Source: JBKPDV01 sp046728075
GTDB taxonomy: Bacteria > Acidobacteriota > Thermoanaerobaculia > UBA5066 > Gp7-AA6
NCBI GenBank assembly: GCA_046728075.1
Contig: JBKPDV010000281.1
Span: 1 to 6,083 of the forward strand
Length of the DNA: 6,083 bases
Direction: 5' to 3'
How positions within the stretch are numbered: position 1 is the first letter of the stretch; the number at the start of each line of letters is the position of its first letter. The translations under genes were made by a program, and so were the position numbers. Below are positions 1-5,821 of the stretch, piece by piece. The notes under the pieces were generated by a model. The model ran no database searches. It was not told the DNA's origin and was given only the letters and a program-made list of their open reading frames with translations.

Positions 1-348
1 GTTGAGGAGTCCCAGCCGCCCGAGCATCCAGTTCCAGTCGTGGATGGGGTCGGGAGTCAGACCGAGCAGCGGCAGCTCCTGGGCCCGGGCGTCGCCGATG
101 TATGTCGCCAGGCTCCAGAGCGAAAAAGCGAGCCAGGCCCCCGCGACTGTGATGCCGAAATAGTCGCGCTGCCGGTAGAGGATCCCCGCCGCCGCGATCG
201 GACCGGCGACCTGCGAGAAACTGCCTCCCGCCACGCCAGGCCACTGGCCGAGCGGCCTGAAGATCAGATGCCCCAGCTCGTGGATCCCCAGGGTGATGCC
301 GCCGAACCAGCTGTTGTACAGAGGATCGGCCAGGTGGCGAATCCCCAC
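1..348 (-). CDS. Membrane zinc metalloprotease (M50-like, HELGH), 3' end outside window
   Basis: A partial membrane protein that runs off the left edge; about 116 codons are visible from the GTG at 346-348. The frame reads as a hydrophobic protein with HELGH at 268-282 inside an apolar stretch (GITLGIHELGHLIF), the zinc-binding and catalytic signature of intramembrane M50-type proteases. It is followed by FSQVAGPIAAAG, further apolar segments, and a polar PDPIHDWNWMLGR segment (25-54) that could supply a further zinc ligand. That last role is inference. GTG at 348 is the first ATG/GTG/TTG in frame, but it falls inside an apolar run (AILLIWLVWVGI). The frame is open and protein-like back to 489, past the 452-454 stop of the upstream gene, so the true protein probably begins earlier, at a non-standard start. 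The substrate is unknown. I am confident of a real membrane metalloprotease-like gene and unsure of its 5' end and exact family. Confidence 0.7.
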   Translation of the reverse strand, partial: MGIRHLADPLYNSWFGGITLGIHELGHLIFRPLGQWPGVAGGSFSQVAGPIAAAGILYRQRDYFGITVAGAWLAFSLWSLATYIGDARAQELPLLGLTPDPIHDWNWMLGRLGLLN

Positions 349-451
349 CCAAACGAGCCAGATCAGCAGAATCGCCCGCCAGGGCCAGGAACGGCCGGCG
401 GTCCACCCTCGCGCGTCCTCAACGAGGCCGCGCCAGGCCGGCCGGGAGCTC

Positions 452-784
452 TCAGTCGCTTTCGTCCCCGAGCGTGTCCGGCACTGGTGTCAGATGGTAG
501 CGGGCATCCTCCCCGACGAGGCGCAGGAACCGCTCCGCAAAGGAGAGCAGATCTCCATGGCTCTCGTCGGCGAAAATTCTTTCGACGCGCTGAAGGGGAA
601 AAAACACGGTCTCGGGGAACACGGAAGGGGACTCCCGGTGGGAGATCTCGCGCACCCAGCCTTCGAAGCTCTCAAGGGTCAGTCCGCGCACGGTGACGCC
701 CGTGACATCGCGTTCCTTCAGGATGCCCCAGAACTTTTCCCGAGGATTCACCATTTGGACCAGGACGAAGGTTCCGGGGCTCAT
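452..784 (-). CDS. Small conserved-looking protein of unknown function, coupled to the epimerase gene
   Basis: A complete 110-residue soluble protein that I do not recognise by name. Its ATG overlaps the epimerase TGA in an ATGA junction, and a GGAAGG ribosome binding site sits 6 bases upstream, so start and coupling are well supported. There is no signal peptide or membrane helix. Residues 4-37 (GTFVLVQMVNPREKFWGILK and following) and 59-73 (TVFFPLQRVERIFAD) alternate apolar and polar residues like beta strands. The middle (38-55) and the C-terminal part (74-95) look helical and acidic. The pattern of a G-x-L turn, a GVTVRGL strand, then an FFPLQRVERI strand vaguely resembles Sm-like or SH3-like small barrels; this is only a fold guess. 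The tail (LGDESD) overlaps the frame of the next gene. Position suggests co-expression with methylmalonyl-CoA metabolism or with the downstream protease. Confidence 0.8.
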   Translation of the reverse strand: MSPGTFVLVQMVNPREKFWGILKERDVTGVTVRGLTLESFEGWVREISHRESPSVFPETVFFPLQRVERIFADESHGDLLSFAERFLRLVGEDARYHLTPVPDTLGDESD

Positions 785-1191
785 CGCGCACCTTCCGACT
801 GTGACAGCTCGATCAAGACGCCGTGGCCGGCGTCCGGATGCAAAAAGGCGACCCGCTTGCCGTCCGCGCCGGCAACCGGACGGGAATGGAGCAGGCGGAA
901 ACCGCGCTTCTCGAGGTCTGCCAGAGCAGCGTCGATGTCCTCCACGGCGAAGCAGATGTGGTGCACCCCTCCGCCGCGCCGAAGCAGGAACCGGGCGACC
1001 GGAGAGTCTTCGGATGTCGGCTCCAGAAGCTCGACCCGGCTCTCGCCGATGGGAAGAAAGGCCGTCTTCACTTTCTGTGTCGGGACATCCTCCCGATGGA
1101 CTTCCTCGAGGCCGAGAGCGCGGTAGACATCGAGCGCGTCGTCAATGGAGACGACGGCGACGCCGATGTGGTCGAGCTTGTAGGCCGTCAT
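781..1191 (-). CDS. mce: Methylmalonyl-CoA epimerase (VOC superfamily)
   Basis: A 136-residue single-domain enzyme of the vicinal oxygen chelate fold, the usual length for this family. It is expected to interconvert (S)- and (R)-methylmalonyl-CoA in the cytosol, feeding the B12-dependent mutase that makes succinyl-CoA. Two beta-alpha-beta-beta-beta repeats are visible: residues 4-58, starting KLDHIGVAV, and 75-130, starting GVHHICFAVEDIDAAL. Likely metal ligands, by alignment from memory with known epimerases, are H8, E54 (in RVELLEP), H78 and E128 (in GVLIELS). The ATG at 1189-1191 is well placed because H8 is where the family expects it, but I see no strong ribosome binding site before it. 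It lies 121 bp downstream of meaB, with a heptad-repeat palindrome between them, and overlaps the next gene by 4 bases. A glyoxalase-type relative is the main alternative; the MeaB neighbour argues for epimerase. Confidence 0.92.
   Translation of the reverse strand: MTAYKLDHIGVAVVSIDDALDVYRALGLEEVHREDVPTQKVKTAFLPIGESRVELLEPTSEDSPVARFLLRRGGGVHHICFAVEDIDAALADLEKRGFRLLHSRPVAGADGKRVAFLHPDAGHGVLIELSQSEGAR
791..796 (-). promoter_or_regulatory. Ribosome binding site of the 110-residue gene
   Basis: GGAAGG on the minus strand lies 6 bases before the ATG at 782-784, inside the last codons of the epimerase gene. It is the clearest Shine-Dalgarno sequence in the window. With the ATGA stop/start overlap it fixes the start and suggests translational coupling. 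Confidence 0.65.
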
Positions 1192-1202
1192 GTGCGATCT
1201 TC

Positions 1203-1311
1203 GACTGCGGACTGAGGACTCCGGACTGAGGACTCAAGCGGCTCAGAGCCAAGCCGCAACATGGCGACAGCCACCTCAGTCCTCAGTCCTCGGTCCTCAG
1301 TCCTCAGTCTT
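1203..1311. repeat. Heptad-repeat palindrome 1 (unit GACTGAG), meaB-mce gap
   Basis: Five tandem 7-bp units on the left (1203-1237: GACTGCG, GACTGAG, GACTCCG, GACTGAG, GACTCAA), a 39-bp spacer, then five inverted units on the right (1277-1311: CAGTCCT twice, CGGTCCT, CAGTCCT, CAGTCTT). Aligning one arm with the reverse complement of the other gives about 30 matches in 35, so the DNA or RNA could form a very long hairpin. The spacer holds a second, nested hairpin (GCGGCT at 1238-1243 with AGCCGC at 1252-1257). The right arm ends one base before the meaB stop codon. No T-run follows the stem, so it is not a classic intrinsic terminator. It fills almost the whole gap between the two genes. Confidence 0.93.
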
Positions 1312-1312
1312 C

Positions 1313-2269
1313 CTATTGTCCCACCGGTTCTTTGACAACCTTCTCGAAAAGCCGGTCGGCGGCGCTATAAGGATCCTCTTTCCTTTCCGCCACTCTGGCC
1401 ACCGCCTCCTCGAGTCCCCCGGAGGTTGGCGCCCTGGCCTCGACGGCGCGGCGAAAGCGTTCCTCGAGCAACGTCCGAAGGCGGGAGCGCGCCCGCCTGG
1501 CTCGACGCTCGCTTCTCTCCGCGGTCGACGCGAGGTAAGCCTCGTGCGATTCGAGGGCTTCGAGCAGCCCGGGCGTGCCTTCGTCTCGGGTCGCCACGGT
1601 CCGTACGATCGGAGGGCGCCACCCGCGATCCTGAGTCAGATCCAGCATCATCGACAGCTCCGCGCAGGTCCGGTCCGCGCCGTCGCGATCCGCCTTGTTC
1701 ACCACGAAGACATCCGCGATCTCCAGGATTCCGGCCTTGATGGCCTGGATGTCGTCGCCGAGGCCCGGCACGAGAACGACGGCCGTCGTCTCCGCGGCCT
1801 TCACGACTTCGACCTCGTCTTGCCCGACGCCCACGGTTTCGATGAGCACGACGTCGAAGCCGGCCGCGTCGAGGATGTCAACGGCGTCGGAGGTGGCCCG
1901 GGCCAGGCCTCCCAGCGTGCCGCGGGTCGCCATCGACCGGATGAAGACTCCGGGATCCGTGTAGAGCTCCGTCATTCGGATGCGATCTCCCAGGATGGCG
2001 CCGCCGGAAAAGGGGGAGGAAGGATCGACAGCCACGATTCCCACGGTCTTCCCGCGACGTCGATACGCCTGCGCCAGGCGCTGAACGAGCGTGGACTTGC
2101 CGGCTCCCGGCGGGCCGGTCAATCCGATGACGCGAGCCCGGCCTGTCTTCTCGAAGAGAGCGCGGAGAATCTCCGGACTCCCGCCGTTGCCTTCGACCGC
2201 GGAAATCGCCCGGCCGATCGCGCGACTGTCGCGGGCCAGAACGCTCTGAATTAGAGGTTCAAAGTTCAA
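1313..2269 (-). CDS. meaB: MeaB/ArgK-type G3E GTPase, methylmalonyl-CoA mutase chaperone
   Basis: A 318-residue cytosolic P-loop GTPase, normal family length. MeaB proteins bind methylmalonyl-CoA mutase, gate loading of adenosylcobalamin and protect or help reactivate the enzyme. Visible motifs: Walker A GPPGAGKST at residues 52-60; VDPSSPFSGGAILGDRIRM at 81-99, strongly typical of this subfamily; ETVGVGQ at 144-150; the guanine-specificity motif NKAD at 191-194; and an arginine-rich helical C-terminus (about 250-318) where the family dimerises. The start is odd. The only ATG/GTG/TTG that keeps the N-terminal helix (LIQSVLARDSRAIGRAI) is a TTG at 2267-2269 lying inside heptad array 2, so residues NFEP are encoded by repeat DNA, and no Shine-Dalgarno sequence precedes it. 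An in-frame TGA at 2273-2275 blocks any start further upstream. The mce gene downstream and acyl-CoA dehydrogenase upstream support a propionate/branched-chain role. No mutase gene is present in the window. Confidence 0.93.
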   Translation of the reverse strand: MNFEPLIQSVLARDSRAIGRAISAVEGNGGSPEILRALFEKTGRARVIGLTGPPGAGKSTLVQRLAQAYRRRGKTVGIVAVDPSSPFSGGAILGDRIRMTELYTDPGVFIRSMATRGTLGGLARATSDAVDILDAAGFDVVLIETVGVGQDEVEVVKAAETTAVVLVPGLGDDIQAIKAGILEIADVFVVNKADRDGADRTCAELSMMLDLTQDRGWRPPIVRTVATRDEGTPGLLEALESHEAYLASTAERSERRARRARSRLRTLLEERFRRAVEARAPTSGGLEEAVARVAERKEDPYSAADRLFEKVVKEPVGQ

Positions 2270-2331
2270 TGTTCAAAGTTCAAGGTTATCCAGCTGCCAG
2301 CCACTTTGAACTTTGAACCTGGAACCTTGAA
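2257..2331. repeat. Heptad-repeat palindrome 2 (unit GTTCAAA), dehydrogenase-meaB gap
   Basis: Four tandem units on the left (2257-2284: GTTCAAA, GTTCAAT, GTTCAAA, GTTCAAG), a 19-bp spacer, and four inverted units on the right (2304-2331: CTTTGAA twice, CCTGGAA, CCTTGAA). The two arms match at about 24 of 28 positions when one is reverse-complemented. The right arm ends one base before the acyl-CoA dehydrogenase stop codon; the left arm runs 13 bp into the meaB reading frame and supplies its TTG start. The array is AT-rich against its GC-rich surroundings, which makes it stand out. Confidence 0.93.
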
Positions 2332-2332
2332 C

Positions 2333-3472
2333 TCATTCCAGGAGCGACTTCGCGATCACCAGCTTCTGGATCTCGCTGGTGCCTTCCCCGATCGTGCAGA
2401 GCTTCACGTCCCGGTAGAACTTCTCGACGGGAAAGTCCTTGATGAACCCGTAGCCGCCGTGGATCTGGACGGCACGATCGCAGACGCGCACCGCGATCTC
2501 CGACGAGAAGAGCTTCGCCTGCGCCGACAGGCGGGTCACGACTTCTCCGGCGTCCTTCGCGAGCGCCGCGCGTTCGGTGAGCAGCCGGCCGGCGTCGATC
2601 TGGGTCGCCATCTCCGCCAGATAGAACCGGATCGCCTCGAAGTCGCAAATGGGCTTTCCGAACTGCCGGCGCTGCTTCGAGTACTTCAGCGCCGCCTCGA
2701 AGGCGCCGCGCGCCATCCCGATGGCGAGCGCCGCGATCCCGATGCGGCCGCCGTCCAGAATCTTCATGGAGTTGATGAACCCGTCTCCCTCTCGCCCGAG
2801 CAGGTTGGCCGCCGGGATCCGGCAATCCTCCATCACGAGCGTGCAGGTGTCGGAGGCGCGCATCCCGAGCTTGTTCTCTTTCTTGCCCACGCGGATCCCC
2901 GGATTGTCGAGCTCGACGATGAAAGAAGAGATACCGTGGCGGTTGGCGGAGCGGTCGGTCACGGCCATGAGCACGGCGACCGAGCCGACCGAAGCGTTCG
3001 TGATGAAGTTCTTCGATCCGTTCAAAACCCAGGAGTCTCCGTCTCGCACGGCCGTCGTCCGCGTTCCGCCCGAGTCCGAGCCGGCCTCGGCTTCCGTCAG
3101 CCCCCAGGCGGCCAGCCATTGACCCGACGTGAGCTTGGGCATGTAGCGGCGGCGCTGCGTCTCGGTCCCGAACTGATAAATGTGGTTGGAGCCCAGAGAC
3201 GTGTGCGCCGCCAGCGCCAGCGCGACCGAACCGTCCACACAGGCGATCTCCTCGACGATCGCCATGTAGTCCCTCGTCGAAAGGCCGGCCCCGCCGAGCT
3301 CTTCGGGAAAAATCGTACCGAGGAAGCCGAGCTCGCCCAGCTTCCGGAAGACCTCGCGCGGAAACTGCTGCGCTTCGTCCCACTCGAGAACGTGCGGCCG
3401 GATCTCCGCCTCGCAGAACTCCCGGAGGGTCTGGAGAATCGCCTCGCGATCGGAAGAAACCGAAGTGCTCAT
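2333..3472 (-). CDS. Acyl-CoA dehydrogenase (short/branched-chain type)
   Basis: A complete 379-residue flavoenzyme, the usual length of short- and branched-chain acyl-CoA dehydrogenases. It should oxidise an acyl-CoA to the 2-enoyl-CoA and pass electrons to electron-transfer flavoprotein in the cytosol. Domains in order: helical N-terminal domain (about 7-120); beta domain with the flavin/substrate motif GLTEAEAGSDSGGT (124-137) and KLGMRASDTC (201-210); C-terminal helical domain with RRQFGKPICDFEAI (268-281), QIHGGYGF (336-343) and IGEGTSEIQ (361-369). E363 matches the catalytic base of the SCAD/MCAD family by position in the EGTSEIQ motif. The exact substrate (butyryl-, isobutyryl-, 2-methylbutyryl-CoA) cannot be read from this. 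The adjacent meaB and mce favour branched-chain amino acid breakdown leading to propionyl-CoA. The ATG at 3470-3472 has no Shine-Dalgarno sequence; a possible promoter lies directly before it. Confidence 0.95.
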   Translation of the reverse strand: MSTSVSSDREAILQTLREFCEAEIRPHVLEWDEAQQFPREVFRKLGELGFLGTIFPEELGGAGLSTRDYMAIVEEIACVDGSVALALAAHTSLGSNHIYQFGTETQRRRYMPKLTSGQWLAAWGLTEAEAGSDSGGTRTTAVRDGDSWVLNGSKNFITNASVGSVAVLMAVTDRSANRHGISSFIVELDNPGIRVGKKENKLGMRASDTCTLVMEDCRIPAANLLGREGDGFINSMKILDGGRIGIAALAIGMARGAFEAALKYSKQRRQFGKPICDFEAIRFYLAEMATQIDAGRLLTERAALAKDAGEVVTRLSAQAKLFSSEIAVRVCDRAVQIHGGYGFIKDFPVEKFYRDVKLCTIGEGTSEIQKLVIAKSLLE

Positions 3473-3478
3473 GAATGG

Positions 3479-3508
3479 ATTGTAGAGCTATCAGCTATCA
3501 GCTGTCAG
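3479..3508 (-). promoter_or_regulatory. Possible sigma70-like promoter of the acyl-CoA dehydrogenase, partly made of repeat DNA
   Basis: On the minus strand CTGACA (3503-3508) is 5 of 6 to the TTGACA -35 box, and TACAAT (3479-3484) is 5 of 6 to the -10 box, with an 18-bp spacer. Transcription would start about at 3472, the A of the ATG, giving a leaderless or nearly leaderless message. That agrees with the lack of a ribosome binding site. The -35 element lies inside heptad array 3. Two short matches in a repeat could arise by chance. Confidence 0.3.
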
Positions 3509-3567
3509 CTCTCAGCTTTGCGTCCAAGACGGCCTGGAGTGGCCCGGCTGAGAGCTGAAAGCTATCT
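3486..3567. repeat. Heptad-repeat palindrome 3 (unit AGCTNTC), spoIID-dehydrogenase gap
   Basis: Five tandem units on the left (3486-3520: AGCTATC twice, AGCTGTC, AGCTCTC, AGCTTTG), a 26-bp spacer, and about three inverted units on the right (3547-3567: GCTGAGA, GCTGAAA, GCTATCT). Reverse-complemented, the right arm matches 3500-3516 with a single mismatch. The right arm overlaps the TAG stop codon (3562-3564) of the SpoIID gene. The AGCT core of each unit is itself palindromic, so many alternative foldings are possible. The layout equals that of the other two arrays although the unit is unrelated. Confidence 0.92.
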
Positions 3568-5820
3568 CACAGAAGGCTCGGCGCCAGAAACCGTTTTCGC
3601 GGCGACTATGTCAATCCCGACATAGTAGTGCTTGAGAATATCTTCGTACGCCGCGCCGGCGAGCGCCATCCCGTAAGCACCGTTCTGGCAAAGGCCGACT
3701 CCGTGCCCCCAACCGCGGCCCAGAAAGACCCATTCCCATTCCCCGAGAGAACCCCGCATCTTCTCGAAGGTGAAGAGAAGTTCCGGGAGCTCGAGCGCCT
3801 GGCGGACCTCGAAGCGGTTCAGACGAATGCGCCCGGCGTCGGTCGAGACGTCGAGCTCCACGACCCGGCCCGCGGGGCTCCGGCGCACGACGGTCAGGTC
3901 GCGCACCTCGGTGCCGGCGACCCGTTGCGACAGGCGCCGTGCGAGCTCCCGAGCCGAGGCCCGACGCACCCACTCCGTCCAGGAAGACTCGCGCTCGAAC
4001 GAGGTTCCGGCCGCCTCCCACTCGACCCAGAGGGCGAGCACCTGGCTTCCACGCTTCCACCACCGCAGTCGATCTCCCGCGCGCAGAGTCAGAGTCGCCG
4101 ACGGGAGATAGCGGTCGCCGATTCGCCGGGCCAACGGCAGCTCCGGATCGACCGGCAGCCCGAGGCGCCCCTCCGCGGTCTTCACCCAGAGGTTGGCTCC
4201 CTCTCGTCTCAGAAAGCGGCCCGATCCTTCGACGACGCCCGACAGCCGCAGGGCCGCGGAGAAGAGGAGGCCCGCGTAGTCCTCCTCGGCGACCGTCGCG
4301 TCGGCGGGAGGCAGAGGCTCGCCGGCGCCGAACCGGAAACGGATCAGAAAGTCGTAGGCCTGCGCCGCGGCCCCCGAAAGGTGCCCCGACGCGGGCGGAG
4401 TCTCGCCGTAGTACCTCTCGTCGCGCGGGAGAAGGTGGATCTCGCCGGCCTCGGTAAGCCCAAACGCCGTCACGATCGAAAGATAGACCGCCGCCGGAGT
4501 CAGCCGCTCGGGCGGAGTTCCCGCCGAAGCAACTCCGGCCCATTGCTGCGCCAGATTCAGCGTCGCGCCACGGATGGCCACGTGCTTTCCGGCGTGACGG
4601 CGCAGGACATAGCCCCGCCAGGAAAGTCCGGAGCGGGGAGCTCCAGCGGTTTTCCCGCGTTCCAGGGGAGCGCCGGGAAGCACCGTCGTCTCGAGCTCTC
4701 CGCACTCGACGGAAACCAAGTAGGGCTCGGGTCTTTCTCCAAAAACGTTCTCGACATTCTCGGTGCGGCCGCCGCAGGTCGAAACGAAAAGCGCGTCGGC
4801 CAGATGCCCTCCGTGCGTCAACACGAGCCCCCGCGTCGCGTCCACGGCAGCCGTCGAGAGCGGGTCCTCGGCGGAGAGGCCGCCGTAGACCTGGCACTTC
4901 GGGGTCGCGCAGATGTCGTAGCCTTCGGCCTCGAACTGCCCGCGATGCGCGAGGGCGTAGGTCCGAGCGGCGACCGCCTGAGCTTTCAGGGCCTCGATTT
5001 CGTCGTACCGTTTCGGCCCCATTTCCGAGGGCACCACGCCGTAGAGATATTCCTCCAGGTCGACGAAGTTGACGACGTTCAACAGTCCCCGGGAGTTGAC
5101 GGAGACCCGCAGGCTTCCCCGGTAAGGCTTCGCGTCCAGCAGCACGCGGGACTCCGCCTCGGCGGGCGAGATGTCGACCGGCGAAGGAAGACGGCGCACG
5201 ACACCGTCCTCGCCTGACAGGACGACGGACGCCGCCGCTCCCGGCGTCGGCGCGACGGCGCTCCCTTCCGCGACCAGGGCTTCGTGTCCCGCCTGGCGCG
5301 CGCTCTGCACAAAAAGCTCCGCCGACGCGCGATCCGGAAAGCGCCCCAAAAGCACCCGATACACGCCGCGATCCGCCGAGAAGACAACGGCTCCCGGCGT
5401 CGAAAGCTCCGCCGAGAGCCGTTCGAGCGCCGACTTGGCGCTTTCCTCGCTGGAGAAAGCGCCCAGCTGCGCCGCGAAGCTCGCGGCCACGACCTTTCCG
5501 TCCGGCCGGAGGCGAAAGGTCCCTCGCAGCGCCTCCGCTCTGCCGCCGGCGGCGACGATCCAGCGTTGACCCGGAGGGCCGTAGACGAACTCGGGAACAT
5601 CGCTCTTCCATCCGACGCGATAGAGAGTTCCGGACGGCGCGGCGGCAGAGGGAACGGGCAGTGTGCCCGGCTGGGCCGCCGCCGAGGGCGCGCGCGTCGG
5701 CTCGGGATGCGCCGGTGCGCCTTCCGCCGGAGCAGGGTGGCTCCCGGGCAGGAGCGTGCAGCCCGCCAGGAGAGCCGGGAGAGCGAGCGGGCCGACGAGA
5801 CTTCGGAAAGGAAACCGCAA
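3562..5820 (-). CDS. Lipoprotein with SPOR domain and SpoIID/LytB peptidoglycan-cleaving domain
   Basis: A 752-residue cell-envelope protein, about twice the size of Bacillus SpoIID. The N-terminus has a basic start, an apolar stretch and a lipobox (LLAGC, C21), so it should be lipid-anchored. A Pro/Ala-rich linker (about 24-64) follows. Residues 113-188 look like a SPOR domain (AQLGAFSSEESAKSALERL; VYRVLLGRF), a fold that binds peptidoglycan stripped of stem peptides. Residues about 235-372 are the SpoIID core: VDLEEYLYGVVPSEMG with likely catalytic E266, ALKAQAVAARTYAL, C304/C309, QVYGG and STCGGRTENV. The family's closing motif GRGWGHGVGLCQNGAYGMA is at 701-719. Between them lie about 320 residues of insert, less conserved in look. 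SpoIID enzymes are lytic transglycosylases acting on denuded glycan. The TTG start (5818-5820) is the only standard start that keeps the signal peptide; it comes one base after the upstream stop, suggesting coupling. No sporulation genes are seen, so a general wall-remodelling role is likelier. Confidence 0.9.
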   Translation of the reverse strand: MRFPFRSLVGPLALPALLAGCTLLPGSHPAPAEGAPAHPEPTRAPSAAAQPGTLPVPSAAAPSGTLYRVGWKSDVPEFVYGPPGQRWIVAAGGRAEALRGTFRLRPDGKVVAASFAAQLGAFSSEESAKSALERLSAELSTPGAVVFSADRGVYRVLLGRFPDRASAELFVQSARQAGHEALVAEGSAVAPTPGAAASVVLSGEDGVVRRLPSPVDISPAEAESRVLLDAKPYRGSLRVSVNSRGLLNVVNFVDLEEYLYGVVPSEMGPKRYDEIEALKAQAVAARTYALAHRGQFEAEGYDICATPKCQVYGGLSAEDPLSTAAVDATRGLVLTHGGHLADALFVSTCGGRTENVENVFGERPEPYLVSVECGELETTVLPGAPLERGKTAGAPRSGLSWRGYVLRRHAGKHVAIRGATLNLAQQWAGVASAGTPPERLTPAAVYLSIVTAFGLTEAGEIHLLPRDERYYGETPPASGHLSGAAAQAYDFLIRFRFGAGEPLPPADATVAEEDYAGLLFSAALRLSGVVEGSGRFLRREGANLWVKTAEGRLGLPVDPELPLARRIGDRYLPSATLTLRAGDRLRWWKRGSQVLALWVEWEAAGTSFERESSWTEWVRRASARELARRLSQRVAGTEVRDLTVVRRSPAGRVVELDVSTDAGRIRLNRFEVRQALELPELLFTFEKMRGSLGEWEWVFLGRGWGHGVGLCQNGAYGMALAGAAYEDILKHYYVGIDIVAAKTVSGAEPSVR

Positions 5821-5821
5821 G

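Noticed and set aside
293..1126. Long plus-strand open frame of 277 codons
   Set aside because: It lies antisense to the 110-residue gene and the epimerase, is rich in Arg/Pro/Ser and shows no family motif; typical of the opposite strand of high-GC genes.
1203..1311. Intrinsic (Rho-independent) terminator
   Set aside because: The stems are much longer than usual and no T-run follows on the minus strand; a role in 3' end formation is possible but not shown.
1190..2254. Plus-strand open frame of 354 codons opposite meaB
   Set aside because: Low-complexity, composition typical of a reverse-strand shadow, and the minus strand carries clear GTPase motifs.
1203..3567. CRISPR array
   Set aside because: The repeated units are 7 bp, contiguous without spacers, and inverted across a single short spacer; CRISPR repeats are about 24-47 bp separated by unique spacers.
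2306..3625. Plus-strand open frame of 439 codons and minus-strand frame 2286-3383
   Set aside because: Both cover the acyl-CoA dehydrogenase gene in wrong frames; neither has recognisable domains, and the true frame shows all family motifs.
3628..5217. Plus-strand open frame of 529 codons, and a 666-codon minus-strand frame at 3611-5611
   Set aside because: Shadows of the SpoIID gene caused by high GC at third codon positions; Arg/Gly-rich with no signal or motif.
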